Of a DNA stretch of 64,000 nucleotides, positions 38,201-45,637 are shown piece after piece (the stretch's first letter is position 1; each line of letters opens with the position of its first letter). A program made the position numbers and the translations under genes. Where the stretch lies: positions 248,001 through 312,000 of the forward strand of contig NZ_JARXVG010000001.1 in NCBI RefSeq assembly GCF_029892485.1, in the 5' to 3' direction. The stretch comes from Variovorax boronicumulans. Its GTDB lineage: Bacteria > Pseudomonadota > Gammaproteobacteria > Burkholderiales > Burkholderiaceae_C. The notes under the pieces are model-generated. The model searched no databases and had not been told where the DNA came from. It saw only the letters and a program-made list of their open reading frames with translations.

Positions 38201-38569
38201 TTCCTCGGGCAGGCGCGGCTCGGCTTGCGAGACGCGGTTCTGCACCAGCTGCTGCGCCTTGTCGGGGTCGGTGCCCAGGCGGAAGGTGACGGTGAGCGTA
38301 AGCACGCCGTCGGTCGTTGCCTGGCTGCCCATGTAGAGCATGCCTTCGACGCCGTTGATCTGCTCTTCGAGCGGCGTGGCCACGGTTTCGGCGATCACCT
38401 TGGGGTTGGCGCCCGGGTACTGGGCGCGCACTACCACCGAAGGCGGCGCGACTTCCGGGTACTCCGAGATCGGCAGCCCGCGCAGCGCGATCAGGCCGGC
38501 TATCAGCATCAATAGCGACAGCACGCCGGCAAAGATCGGCCGGTCGATGAAGAATTTAGAGAGATTCAT
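35297..38569 (-). CDS. RND efflux permease (HAE-1 family, MexF/AcrB-like)
   Basis: 1090 residues with the twelve-helix RND architecture: two large periplasmic loops after TM1 and TM7. The proton-relay aspartate pair is in GIVVDDAIVVVENVER and the relay lysine in GLSAKNAILIVEFA. The N-terminal FIDRPIFAGVLS and LPISEYPEVAPPSVVV openings are canonical for drug-pumping HAE-1 proteins. Length exceeds the usual 1040-1060 because of a C-terminal extension of about 40 residues that is rich in Gly, Ser, Pro and His. It is preceded by the membrane-fusion protein gene (40 bases) and followed by the outer-membrane gene, as in mexEF-oprN. Confidence 0.94.
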   Translation of the reverse strand: MNLSKFFIDRPIFAGVLSLLMLIAGLIALRGLPISEYPEVAPPSVVVRAQYPGANPKVIAETVATPLEEQINGVEGMLYMGSQATTDGVLTLTVTFRLGTDPDKAQQLVQNRVSQAEPRLPEEVRRLGITTVKSAPDLTMVVHLVSPNNRYDINYLRNYAVLNVKDPLARIEGVGQVQIFGGGDYSMRVWLDPQKVAQRGLSASDVVAAIRGQNVQAAAGVVGASPGLSGVDMQLSINAQGRLQSEEEFGDIIVKSGTDGAVTRLRDIGRLEMGAADYSLRSLLNNDPAVGMGVFQAPGSNALDISSNVRKTMAELNKNMPEGLEYRIAYDPTQFVRASIESVIHTLLEAIMLVVLVVILFLQTWRASIIPLLAVPVSVIGTFAVLHILGFSINALSLFGLVLAIGIVVDDAIVVVENVERNIEAGLTPREATYRAMREVSGPIIAIALVLVAVFVPLAFISGLTGQFYRQFAVTIAISTVISAINSLTLSPALAALLLRGHDQPKDALTRGMDKAFGWLFRGFNRLFHRGSEAYSGGVKNVISRKALMLAIYVALIAVTFGLFKAVPGGFVPAQDKQYLIGFAQLPDGATLDRTDEVIQRMGEIMKKNPNVEDAIAFPGLSINGFTNSSNSGIVFATLKPFDQRKRPDQSGGAVAGQLNGAFSSIQDAFIVMFPPPPVAGLGTTGGFKLQIEDRASVGYDQMDQAVKAFMAKAQAAPELTGMFTSWQVNVPQLYADIDRTKARQLGVPVTDIFDTMQIYLGSLYANDFNKFGRTYSVRVQADAPYRARAEDVGLLKVRSTSGEMVPLSALMKVNSTFGPERAMRYNGYLAADINGGPAPGYSSGQAQDVITKIAAETLPKGVSFEWTELTYQEILAGNSAFLVFPLAILLVFLVLAAQYESLTLPIAIILIVPMGIMAAMAGVWISGGDNNVFTQIGLIVLVGLSAKNAILIVEFARELEFAGRTPIQAAIEASRLRLRPILMTSLAFVMGVLPLVLSTGAGSEMRKAMGVAVFAGMIGVTAFGLFLTPVFYVLLRRLAGNKPLKLHGEVPHGEEFVSANHPAPSHGGSGGGGLHPVPASPRPSHESHD

Positions 38570-38609
38570 GTTGGTTCTCCGGTGGACGCCAAGGCGCCCT
38601 CCTCCGAAA

Positions 38610-39866
38610 TCAGGACTTCGCGGCTTCCGCCACGCGTTCCGGTTGTTGTTGCTTGGCGGCGTCGGCCTTGGCGTCCATGGTCACTTGCTGCGGCACCACC
38701 AGCGCACCCGGGCGGATGTGCTGCAGGCCGTTGACCACCACGCGATCGCCCGCCTTCAGGCCCTTGCTCACGACCCGCAGGCCGTTGATGGAAGCGCCGA
38801 GCGCCACTTCGCGGTAGACCGCCTTGTTGTCTTCACCCACGACCATCACGAACTTCTTGTTCTGGTCGGTGCCGATGGCGCGTTCGCTCACGAGCAGCGC
38901 CGTGTCGTTGCGCGCCTGGCCCATGCGGATGCGGGCGAACTGGCCGGGGATGAGCGCGCCGTCCTTGTTGTCGAACGAGGCGCGCACGCGCACGGTGCCG
39001 CTCTTGGCATCGACCTGGTTGTCGATCAGCTGCAGCTTGCCGGTGTAGGGCGTGCCCTCCAGGCCGGCGGTGCCCATCTGCACGGGAATCGTGTCGATCT
39101 GGCCGCGTGCGCCGGCGTTGGCCGGCAGGTCTTTCAGGGCGCGGGTGACGACCTGCTCGTCGGCATCGAAGCTCGCGTAGATCGGGCTCACCGACACCAG
39201 CGTGGTCAGCACCGGTGCGCCGGGGCCCGCGGCGACGAGGTTGCCCACCGTCACTTCGAGCTTGCCGATGCGGCCGGACACCGGCGCCCGCACCTGGGTG
39301 TAGCCCAGGCTCAGGCGCGCGGTCTGCAGCGAAGCCTGTGCGGCGCGCAAGTTGGCTTCGGCTTCGCGGCCGGCGTTCACGCGCTCGTCGAGCTCGCGCT
39401 GGGCGATGGCCTGCTCGTCCCACAGGCGCTTGGCGCGCTCTTGCTCGCTGCGGCTGAATGCCTGGCGGGCCTGCGCCGAGGCGACCTGCGCTTCGGCACG
39501 CTCCACTTCGGCGGCATACGGTGCCGGGTCGATGGTGATCAGCAGGTCGCCCTGCTTGACCAGCGCGCCTTCGCGAAAGTGCACCGCCTGCACGGCGCCC
39601 GCCACGCGGGATCGCACATCGACGCGCTCGACCGCTTCGAGCCGGCCCGAGAACTCGTCCCACGCATTGATCTCGCTCGATGCGACGGTCGCGACCGACA
39701 CCGGGGTGCCCTGTTGCGCAGCCACGGGCGCGGTGGCCTCGGCCTTGAAGCTGTACATGCCCACCACCGCCGCGGCCACCGCCAGCAGTGCGGTGAGGCC
39801 GGTCAGGGCGGGCCACAGGCCCTTGCGGGCGGCGGAAGACAGCTTTTGTTGTTCGTTGTTCGACAT
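38610..39866 (-). CDS. RND efflux periplasmic adaptor (membrane fusion protein, MexE-like)
   Basis: 418 residues from the ATG at 39864-39866, supported by GAAGGA about eight bases upstream. The N-terminal helix (LWPALTGLTALLAVAAAVVGMY) anchors it; there is no lipobox. Then come the split lipoyl domain (VDVRSRVAGAVQAVHFREGALVKQGDLL and RAPVSGRIGKLEVTVGN), a coiled-coil hairpin rich in Ala, Glu and Arg, the beta-barrel and the membrane-proximal domain. First gene of the three-gene pump operon. Confidence 0.93.
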   Translation of the reverse strand: MSNNEQQKLSSAARKGLWPALTGLTALLAVAAAVVGMYSFKAEATAPVAAQQGTPVSVATVASSEINAWDEFSGRLEAVERVDVRSRVAGAVQAVHFREGALVKQGDLLITIDPAPYAAEVERAEAQVASAQARQAFSRSEQERAKRLWDEQAIAQRELDERVNAGREAEANLRAAQASLQTARLSLGYTQVRAPVSGRIGKLEVTVGNLVAAGPGAPVLTTLVSVSPIYASFDADEQVVTRALKDLPANAGARGQIDTIPVQMGTAGLEGTPYTGKLQLIDNQVDAKSGTVRVRASFDNKDGALIPGQFARIRMGQARNDTALLVSERAIGTDQNKKFVMVVGEDNKAVYREVALGASINGLRVVSKGLKAGDRVVVNGLQHIRPGALVVPQQVTMDAKADAAKQQQPERVAEAAKS

Positions 39867-40017
39867 GATGTTTCGTCCTTCTCGATGACTTTTTGGGATG
39901 CGACAGGCCACCCCGTCGCTTTTGGCGACAGGAGGCGGATTTCAGGGAAAAGAGGGGCCGGACGCCCGCCTCAGGGGAGGCGGCGGCTGTCAGTGGGTGG
40001 TGCTGACTCTTGCGGGT

Positions 40018-40893
40018 CTAGCTGGGCTCGGGCGCCGCTGGAGGTGGCGTCGTGGCACTGAAGAACTCGCGAAAGTGCTGCTGCACGTTGGCCGCGCAGT
40101 CCCTGCACCCTGCGTTCTCAGGGTCGTACAGCGCCTTGGGCCAGTTCGCCGCGCCGGGCAGCACGTTGCTGGTGACCTCGATGCCGGCTGCGCGCAGCCG
40201 GCCCGCGAAGGTCATGGCTTCGTCGCGCATCGCGTCGTCCTGCCCCACCAGCACCAGGGCCGGTGCCAGGGCGGCCAGGCGCAGCGAACCGCTGGGCACC
40301 GCATACGGGTGCATCGCGTTCGACGGGCAGCTCAGGTACTTCTGCCAGCCGGTGGCCCAGCGGCATTCGGCTTCGTCGTTGGTCGCGCTGCGCAGCGACG
40401 CCGTGCCTGCGCAGGGGTCGAGCATGGGCGACAGCAGGATCTGGCCTGCCAGCGGCGGATGGGCCCGGTCGCGGGCAATCAGCGCGACTGCCGCAGCCAG
40501 GTTGCCACCGGCTTCCTCGCCGGCCAGATAGACCAGCGAGCCCTTGCCGCCGAGCTTGGTGCGCTGCTTGTAGAGCCATTCGAGAGCGGCATAGCCGACT
40601 TCGATGGGCTCGGGGAACGGCACCAGCGGGTAGGCCAGCGAGACCACCACGGCACCCGAGCCGGCCAGCAGCCGGGCCACGTTGCGCCCGTTGTCCAGGC
40701 CGCCGCACACGAAGGTGCCGCCATGGAAATGCAGCACCAGCGGCGCTGTGTCGCCCTTGGCGCGCTGCCCGTAGACACGGGCGGCCACCGGTTCGCGACC
40801 GGGCAGCTCGATCGACAGATCGGCTTCCACGCCTTGCACCGCGGCGGCAGCAGCGGCAGCTTCGGCAGAACGGGACGATGGAACGGGTGACAT
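40018..40893 (-). CDS. Alpha/beta-hydrolase-fold protein with the nucleophile serine replaced
   Basis: 291 residues from the ATG at 40891-40893. It belongs to the hormone-sensitive-lipase-like (type IV) esterase fold: an oxyanion-hole segment HFHGGTFVCGG and a helix after the elbow reading AGGNLAAAVALIARD. The elbow itself, normally G-D-S-A-G-G, here reads GEEAGG, so the catalytic serine is a glutamate and the preceding aspartate is also changed. Unless a neighbouring residue substitutes, the protein should not be a serine esterase. It is divergent from the LysR gene and lies about 150 bases upstream of the MexE-like gene on the same strand. Confidence 0.75.
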   Translation of the reverse strand: MSPVPSSRSAEAAAAAAAVQGVEADLSIELPGREPVAARVYGQRAKGDTAPLVLHFHGGTFVCGGLDNGRNVARLLAGSGAVVVSLAYPLVPFPEPIEVGYAALEWLYKQRTKLGGKGSLVYLAGEEAGGNLAAAVALIARDRAHPPLAGQILLSPMLDPCAGTASLRSATNDEAECRWATGWQKYLSCPSNAMHPYAVPSGSLRLAALAPALVLVGQDDAMRDEAMTFAGRLRAAGIEVTSNVLPGAANWPKALYDPENAGCRDCAANVQQHFREFFSATTPPPAAPEPS

Positions 40894-40924
40894 GGGCGAC
40901 CTCAGGGGGATGGGCGATGGTTGA

Positions 40925-40953
40925 AATATAAGGCGCCCTGTGTGGCATGAAAC
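40925..40953 (-). promoter_or_regulatory. Putative promoter of the hydrolase-fold gene (and possibly the pump genes)
   Basis: On the minus strand TATATT (40925-40930) is a good -10, with GTTTCA at 40948-40953 as a weak -35 at 17 bases. Transcription would start near 40918, 25 bases before the ATG. It lies in the 181-base region divergent from the LysR gene, where a LysR-type regulator would be expected to bind. Confidence 0.4.
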
Positions 40954-41074
40954 AGGCAACCTGACCCCACTCTGTTTCCAAACGGCTAACAATCCGTATG
41001 CCACGGGGGGTTGGGCTCCCTGTGTGAGAATCCGCCTCCCTCCGGCGTGGGCCGGGTTCCAGAACAGGCATTCA

Positions 41075-41989
41075 ATGGATCAGATCCAGGCAATGCGGAT
41101 CTTTGTCCGCGTCGTGGAAGCCGGCACCTTCACCCGTGCCGCCGATTCGCTCGCCCTGCCCAAAGGCACGGTCACCAAGCAGATCCAGGCGCTGGAATCG
41201 CGCCTGCGGGTGAAGCTGCTCAACCGCACCACCCGCCGCGTGACCGTCACGCCCGACGGCGCGGCCTACTTCGAACGCGCCGCACGCCTGCTGAACGACT
41301 TCGACGAGATGGAGGCCAGCATGACCAATGCGCAGGCCAGCCCCACAGGGCGGCTGCGCATCGACGTCGGCACGTCGGTGGCCCGGCAGATCATCCTGCC
41401 CAACCTCGCCAGCTTCTGCGACCGCTACCCCGACATCCAGGTCGACCTGGGCGTGAGCGACCGCACCGTCGACCTGATCAGCGACAACGTCGACTGCGTG
41501 ATCCGCGCAGGCGAACTCAGCGACCAGTCGCTGGTGGCCCGGCGCATCGGCACGCTGCATTTCGTGACGGTGGCCTCGCCTGCCTACATCAAGCGCTATG
41601 GCGCACCGCAGCATCCGAACGACATCGAGAAGCGGCACACCGTGGTGAGTTACTTCTCGGGCACCACGCGGCGCATCTATCCGCACGAGTTCCACAAGGG
41701 CGACGAGCGCATCGAACTGAACGGGCCGTACCGGGTGTCGGTGAACGAGAGCAACGCCCACATGGCGGCGGTGCTGGGCGGCTTCGGCATTTCGCAGTGC
41801 ATCACCTTCATGGCGGAACCGCATCTGGAAAGCGGCGAGTTGGTCGAGGTGCTACCCGACTGGAGCCGCGACCCGTTGCCGATTCATGTGGTGTATCCGC
41901 CGAACCGCCACCTGAGTGCGAAGGTGCGGGCGTTCGTGGATTGGGCGGCGGACCTGTTCGCCAAGAATCCGCGGCTGCAGCGCCGCTGA
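41075..41989 (+). CDS. LysR-family transcriptional regulator
   Basis: 304 residues. The N-terminal winged helix-turn-helix (FVRVVEAGTFTRAADSLALPKGTVTKQIQALESRLRVKLLNRTTR) is followed by a periplasmic-binding-like effector domain (residues about 90-295), here of the CrgA-like class. The gene is divergent from the hydrolase-fold/MexEF-OprN-type genes, the arrangement typical of a LysR regulator and its target; MexT of Pseudomonas, also LysR-type, activates mexEF-oprN. I chose the ATG at 41075; the frame is open further upstream to a GTG, but that part would run through the promoter region. Confidence 0.88.
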   Translation: MDQIQAMRIFVRVVEAGTFTRAADSLALPKGTVTKQIQALESRLRVKLLNRTTRRVTVTPDGAAYFERAARLLNDFDEMEASMTNAQASPTGRLRIDVGTSVARQIILPNLASFCDRYPDIQVDLGVSDRTVDLISDNVDCVIRAGELSDQSLVARRIGTLHFVTVASPAYIKRYGAPQHPNDIEKRHTVVSYFSGTTRRIYPHEFHKGDERIELNGPYRVSVNESNAHMAAVLGGFGISQCITFMAEPHLESGELVEVLPDWSRDPLPIHVVYPPNRHLSAKVRAFVDWAADLFAKNPRLQRR

Positions 41990-42004
41990 AACGCCCGCCG
42001 CGCG

Positions 42005-42478
42005 CTACGCGGCCGGATACACAGGCTCGCAGCGCACCTCGGTCTTCACCGAATTCGCAATGAAGCACTCCTCATGCGCCCGGTGGTGCATGTGCTCGAT
42101 CTGCTCGCGCGTCGGCAGGTTCTGGCCCGAGAACGCCACCTCGGGCCGCAGCGTGACCACGGTCATCGCCATCTTGCCTTCCGCGTTCTTCTCCATGACG
42201 CCGGTGGCCGCATCGAAGTAACGGTCGACGCAGAACTTGCGCTTCACCGCCATCGTCAGGAACCAGAGCATGTGGCAGCTCGAGAGCGACGCGACGAAGG
42301 CCTCTTCCGGATCGACCGCCGACGCATCGGAAAACGGCAGCGGCACCACGTGCGGCGACGAGGAGCCCGCCCATTCCGCGCCGCCGTCGAAGCGCAACGA
42401 GTGCCTCCGGCTGTAGGTGTTGGCCAGGAAATCCTGGTCGCCTCGTTGCCACAGGACTTCTGCGGTGTATTCGGACAT
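42005..42478 (-). CDS. OsmC-family protein
   Basis: 157 residues, the usual size. OsmC/Ohr proteins are thiol-dependent peroxidases of organic hydroperoxides. The segment SLSSCHMLWFL supplies one expected active-site cysteine, near residue 68. The second cysteine of the fold is probably in HEECFIANSV (residues about 136-145). The spacing and the ASAVDPEEAFVASLSSCH motif suit the OsmC branch rather than Ohr. It lies 64 bases downstream of lrgB in the same direction and converges on the LysR gene. Confidence 0.87.
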   Translation of the reverse strand: MSEYTAEVLWQRGDQDFLANTYSRRHSLRFDGGAEWAGSSSPHVVPLPFSDASAVDPEEAFVASLSSCHMLWFLTMAVKRKFCVDRYFDAATGVMEKNAEGKMAMTVVTLRPEVAFSGQNLPTREQIEHMHHRAHEECFIANSVKTEVRCEPVYPAA

Positions 42479-42542
42479 GTCTTCGTTCTCCGTTGCAGTT
42501 GTTGGTTTGCAATCCCGGACGGCGGCGCGCAGGCGATACAGC

Positions 42543-43271
42543 TCAGGCGCCCAGCAGCCTGACCAGCAACGGCACCAGCAGCGCCGTCGCGATGCCGTTC
42601 AGCCCCATCGCGAGCGCCGAGAACGCGCCGGCCGTCTCGTTCACCTGGATGGCCCGCGCGGTGCCGATGCCGTGCGCCGCCATGCCGACTGCAAAGCCGC
42701 GCACCGCGGGCTCCTTGATGCGCAGCAGGTTCAAGAGGCCCGTGGCCATGATCGCGCCCGAGATGCCGGCCACCGCTGCCGCCACCGCGGCCAGCGACGG
42801 CAGGCCGCCGATCTTCTCGGCCACGCCCATCGCGATGGGCATGGTGGCCGACTTCGGCGCGAGCGACATGATCAGCTCGTGCGATCCGCCCAGCGCCCAC
42901 GCGATGCCGATGGCCGAGACAATGGCCGCCACGGAGCCCATCAGCAGCGCGACGCCGATCGGCAGCCACAAGCGCCGCAGCCGCGCGATCTGGCCGTAGA
43001 GCGGCACGGCCAGCGCCACGGTCGCGGGGCCGATCAGGAAATGCACGAACTTCGCGCCTTCGAAATACGTGTCGTAGGGCGTGCGCGTGACGAGCAGCAC
43101 CGTCACGATGACGACCACGGAGATCAACACCGGATTGACCACCGGGTTCGCACCGCTGCGCCTGTGCAGCCACAGCGCGCCCAGATAAGCGAGCAGCGTG
43201 AGCGACAGCCACAGCAGCGGCGACTGCGCAAGAAAGACCCAGATCTCGGAGAGCTTCGCCGGCGCGCTCAT
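42543..43271 (-). CDS. lrgB: LrgB-family membrane protein
   Basis: 242 residues with about eight hydrophobic segments. The LrgB/CidB family acts with the holin-like LrgA/CidA in murein hydrolase control or, in some organisms, in glycolate/pyruvate transport. Family markers include FLIGPATVALAVPLY, LAPKSATMPIAMGVAEKIGG and GMAAHGIGTARAIQ. Its start overlaps the lrgA stop (ATGA). Confidence 0.9.
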   Translation of the reverse strand: MSAPAKLSEIWVFLAQSPLLWLSLTLLAYLGALWLHRRSGANPVVNPVLISVVVIVTVLLVTRTPYDTYFEGAKFVHFLIGPATVALAVPLYGQIARLRRLWLPIGVALLMGSVAAIVSAIGIAWALGGSHELIMSLAPKSATMPIAMGVAEKIGGLPSLAAVAAAVAGISGAIMATGLLNLLRIKEPAVRGFAVGMAAHGIGTARAIQVNETAGAFSALAMGLNGIATALLVPLLVRLLGA

Positions 43272-43621
43272 TCGGCGTTCTTTCCGGTGATGCGGATCAT
43301 CCAGCGGAAGGCGAGCGCGGTGACGGTCATCGTGAAGGCCGCGCCGACGATGCCGGCCGCCAGGAACGGCAGCCACTCGCGCCCCACCCGCTCGAAATGC
43401 AGCATGACGCCGGTCACGGCGGGAATGAACAGCAGCATCAGGTTGCGCAGCAGGTGGCCCGAGGTGTCGGTCAGCACCTGCGGCACGCTGCCGCGCACGA
43501 GCAGCGCGATGAACATCAGCACCATGCCGATCAGCGGACCGGGGATCGGCAGGCCTAGCCACTGCACGAGCAGTTCACCGGCCAGCTGGCAAAGGAAAAG
43601 CGAGGTGATGGCGTAGAGCAT
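43268..43621 (-). CDS. lrgA: CidA/LrgA-family holin-like protein
   Basis: 117 residues with four hydrophobic segments. The LPIPGPLIGMVLMF segment and the LLFIPAVTGVMLHF segment are characteristic of CidA/LrgA. The ATG is only four bases after the stop of cobD, so it sits at the end of the riboswitch-led cob operon and could be read as part of it. lrgB follows by ATGA overlap. Confidence 0.9.
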   Translation of the reverse strand: MLYAITSLFLCQLAGELLVQWLGLPIPGPLIGMVLMFIALLVRGSVPQVLTDTSGHLLRNLMLLFIPAVTGVMLHFERVGREWLPFLAAGIVGAAFTMTVTALAFRWMIRITGKNAE

Positions 43622-43625
43622 GTTT

Positions 43626-44645
43626 TCAATCTTCGGGGCAAGCGGCTGCGCGTGTCCAGGCCTGCTTCAGCGCCTCTTGGCTCTGCGGCGGCAGCACGCC
43701 CAGGCGCACATGGCCCGGCAGGCCGAAGGAGGCGCAGTCGCGCAGCTTGACGCCGTCGGCGCGCAAGGCTGCGGCCAGCCGGGGGTACGGGGTGCCGGTG
43801 CGGGCGCAGAAGAAGTTGGCATCGCTCGGCAAACAGCACCAGCCGAGCGATTCGCAGAGCGTGCGCTGCCGGGCTTTCCAGGTGCGCAAGGTCTGCAGGC
43901 TTTGGGCGAGCCAGGCTTGTGCTTCGTCGCCGGTCCAGGTTTGGAGCAGTGCCACGCCATGGGTGCCGAGCGGCCATGACGGTGCAAGTCGTTCGAGCCT
44001 TTGCATCAGGGGCGCAGCAGCAGCGTCGTCGGGCGCGATCGCGTAGGCGGCTCGGATGCCGGTGAGGCCCATGGCCTTGTTCGGTGTCCACAGCTGCCAG
44101 ACGCGGTTGCGCTGCGCGCTATCGAGCGATGCATGGCCTTCGAGGCGCAGCGGTTCGTAGGCCATGTCGAGAACGCAGGTGCTGTCGGATTGCGCATGCA
44201 ACGCGAGATCGACCTGCGCCTGCCCCAACGGACTCGATGGCTCGCAGCACCAACGCAGCGCCGCGCCCTCATGCGGCTCGGGCGCACGCGACACCTGCAG
44301 CCCCCACGCCAGAGCCGCACGCTCGTAGTCGCCGTAGCTGTGCGCCGGCAGCCAGACCTGCCTGCCACCGCCCTGCGCAACGGCGGCGCTGATGCGGTGG
44401 ATGAATTCGCTGGCACTTGCCGCAATCACGATGCGTTCGGCAGTCACGCCGTGATAGGCGGCGAGCCGTGCGCGCAACGACGTGTAGCGCAGATCGGGAT
44501 AGTGCGCCGCATCGGCCGAACGCAACGCAGCAACCGCAGCCGGGCATGCGCCGACGGCATTGCCATTGGTCGAGAAGTCGTGCAGCGCAGCGCCGGCCTC
44601 GTCCGGCCCGCCATGCATGAAGGTGCCCTGCGATTCCAACGTCAT
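43626..44645 (-). CDS. cobD: Threonine-phosphate decarboxylase (L-threonine-O-3-phosphate decarboxylase)
   Basis: 339 residues. A PLP enzyme related to histidinol-phosphate aminotransferase that makes (R)-1-amino-2-propanol phosphate for the nucleotide loop of B12. The opening HGGPDEAGAALHDFSTNGNAVG and the PLP lysine in WTPNKAMGLTGIRAAY are as expected for CobD (called cobC in the Pseudomonas nomenclature). Its ATG overlaps the cbiB stop. cbiB next to it uses the product. Confidence 0.87.
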   Translation of the reverse strand: MTLESQGTFMHGGPDEAGAALHDFSTNGNAVGACPAAVAALRSADAAHYPDLRYTSLRARLAAYHGVTAERIVIAASASEFIHRISAAVAQGGGRQVWLPAHSYGDYERAALAWGLQVSRAPEPHEGAALRWCCEPSSPLGQAQVDLALHAQSDSTCVLDMAYEPLRLEGHASLDSAQRNRVWQLWTPNKAMGLTGIRAAYAIAPDDAAAAPLMQRLERLAPSWPLGTHGVALLQTWTGDEAQAWLAQSLQTLRTWKARQRTLCESLGWCCLPSDANFFCARTGTPYPRLAAALRADGVKLRDCASFGLPGHVRLGVLPPQSQEALKQAWTRAAACPED

Positions 44646-45628
44646 CCCCAGCTCACGCCAACAGCCGCAACGATGGCCAGCGATGCAAGCACCGTCCACA
44701 CCACCACGGCCCTGCCACCCAGCTGCGCCGTGCGCTGCATGTCGGCCGCGGTGGGCACCCGCCCTTCCCCGTTCAACGCATACACACCCGGCTTGGCCAG
44801 GCGCACGCCGAGCAGCAGCGCCATCGCGCCCATCGGCCAGCCGCTGTTGGGCGACGGTGTGCGGCGCGCCTCGCGCGCAAGGCCAACAGGCCATCGCAGC
44901 GCCGCCAGCGCGAGCAGCAACGCGGTGAGCCGCGCCGGCAGCCACGAGAGCAGGTCGTCGGCGCGCGCGGCCCATTTGCCGAACCAGGTCCAGTCGCGTC
45001 CGCCGCGCTCGCCGCGGTAGCCCCACATCGCGTCGGCGGTGTTCGCGAAACGGTAGAGCGCTGCACCGGGCAGGCCGAACAGCACGAACCAGAACACGGG
45101 CGCGACAAACGAATCGTTGAGGTTCTCGGCCAGCGATTCGATGGCGCTCTCGCGCACCTGGCGCTCGTCGAGCAGGTTCACATCGCGGCTCACGAGGCGT
45201 CCCAGCTGCGCGCGCCCCGCATCGAGCGAAATGCCCAGCGCCGCTTCGACCGCAAGCACCTCGTCGCGCAGCATGCGCCATGCGAAGAGCGGCTTGAGAA
45301 GCAGGCCCAGCAGCAATGCCACGGCCCAGACGGGAAGCCATTGCGTCACGACGCCCTGCAGCCAGGAGCCCACAGCCCACGCGCACAGCGCGCCCACGCA
45401 CCAGGTCAACGCCCCCATGAAGAAGACCGGCAGGTCCACACGCTTCGCCTGCCGCGGCCGGGGCGCAAGCGCCGAACCGACCCGGCCGAGGTACTTGCCC
45501 ATCCACACCACCGGATGCCACCCCGAGGGCGGCTCACCGAGCCAGCGGTCGACGGCGAGCGCGATCCATAGCGCGGCGACGAGGGCCAAGGCGTAGTCGA
45601 GGTGGGCGTAGGGCATGGGCGCAGCCAT
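44642..45628 (-). CDS. cbiB: Adenosylcobinamide-phosphate synthase (CbiB/CobD)
   Basis: 328 residues with several transmembrane helices. It attaches aminopropanol (phosphate) to adenosylcobyric acid. Signatures: PSGWHPVVWMGKYLGR near the N-terminus, LVSRDVNLLDERQVRESAIESLAENLNDSFVAPVFWF in the middle, and RTPSPNSGWPMGAMALLLGVRL. Translationally coupled to cobD (ATGA). It starts nine bases after the CobN-like gene ends. Confidence 0.94.
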   Translation of the reverse strand: MAAPMPYAHLDYALALVAALWIALAVDRWLGEPPSGWHPVVWMGKYLGRVGSALAPRPRQAKRVDLPVFFMGALTWCVGALCAWAVGSWLQGVVTQWLPVWAVALLLGLLLKPLFAWRMLRDEVLAVEAALGISLDAGRAQLGRLVSRDVNLLDERQVRESAIESLAENLNDSFVAPVFWFVLFGLPGAALYRFANTADAMWGYRGERGGRDWTWFGKWAARADDLLSWLPARLTALLLALAALRWPVGLAREARRTPSPNSGWPMGAMALLLGVRLAKPGVYALNGEGRVPTAADMQRTAQLGGRAVVVWTVLASLAIVAAVGVSWG

Positions 45629-45637
45629 TCTCGCGAA

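Noticed and set aside
36836..38515. A long plus-strand frame opposite the RND permease
   Set aside because: His/Arg/Asp-rich antisense shadow of a conserved permease.
40940..41074. N-terminal extension of the LysR regulator
   Set aside because: It is open in frame, but covers the divergent promoter region and the LysR fold begins at the ATG at 41075.
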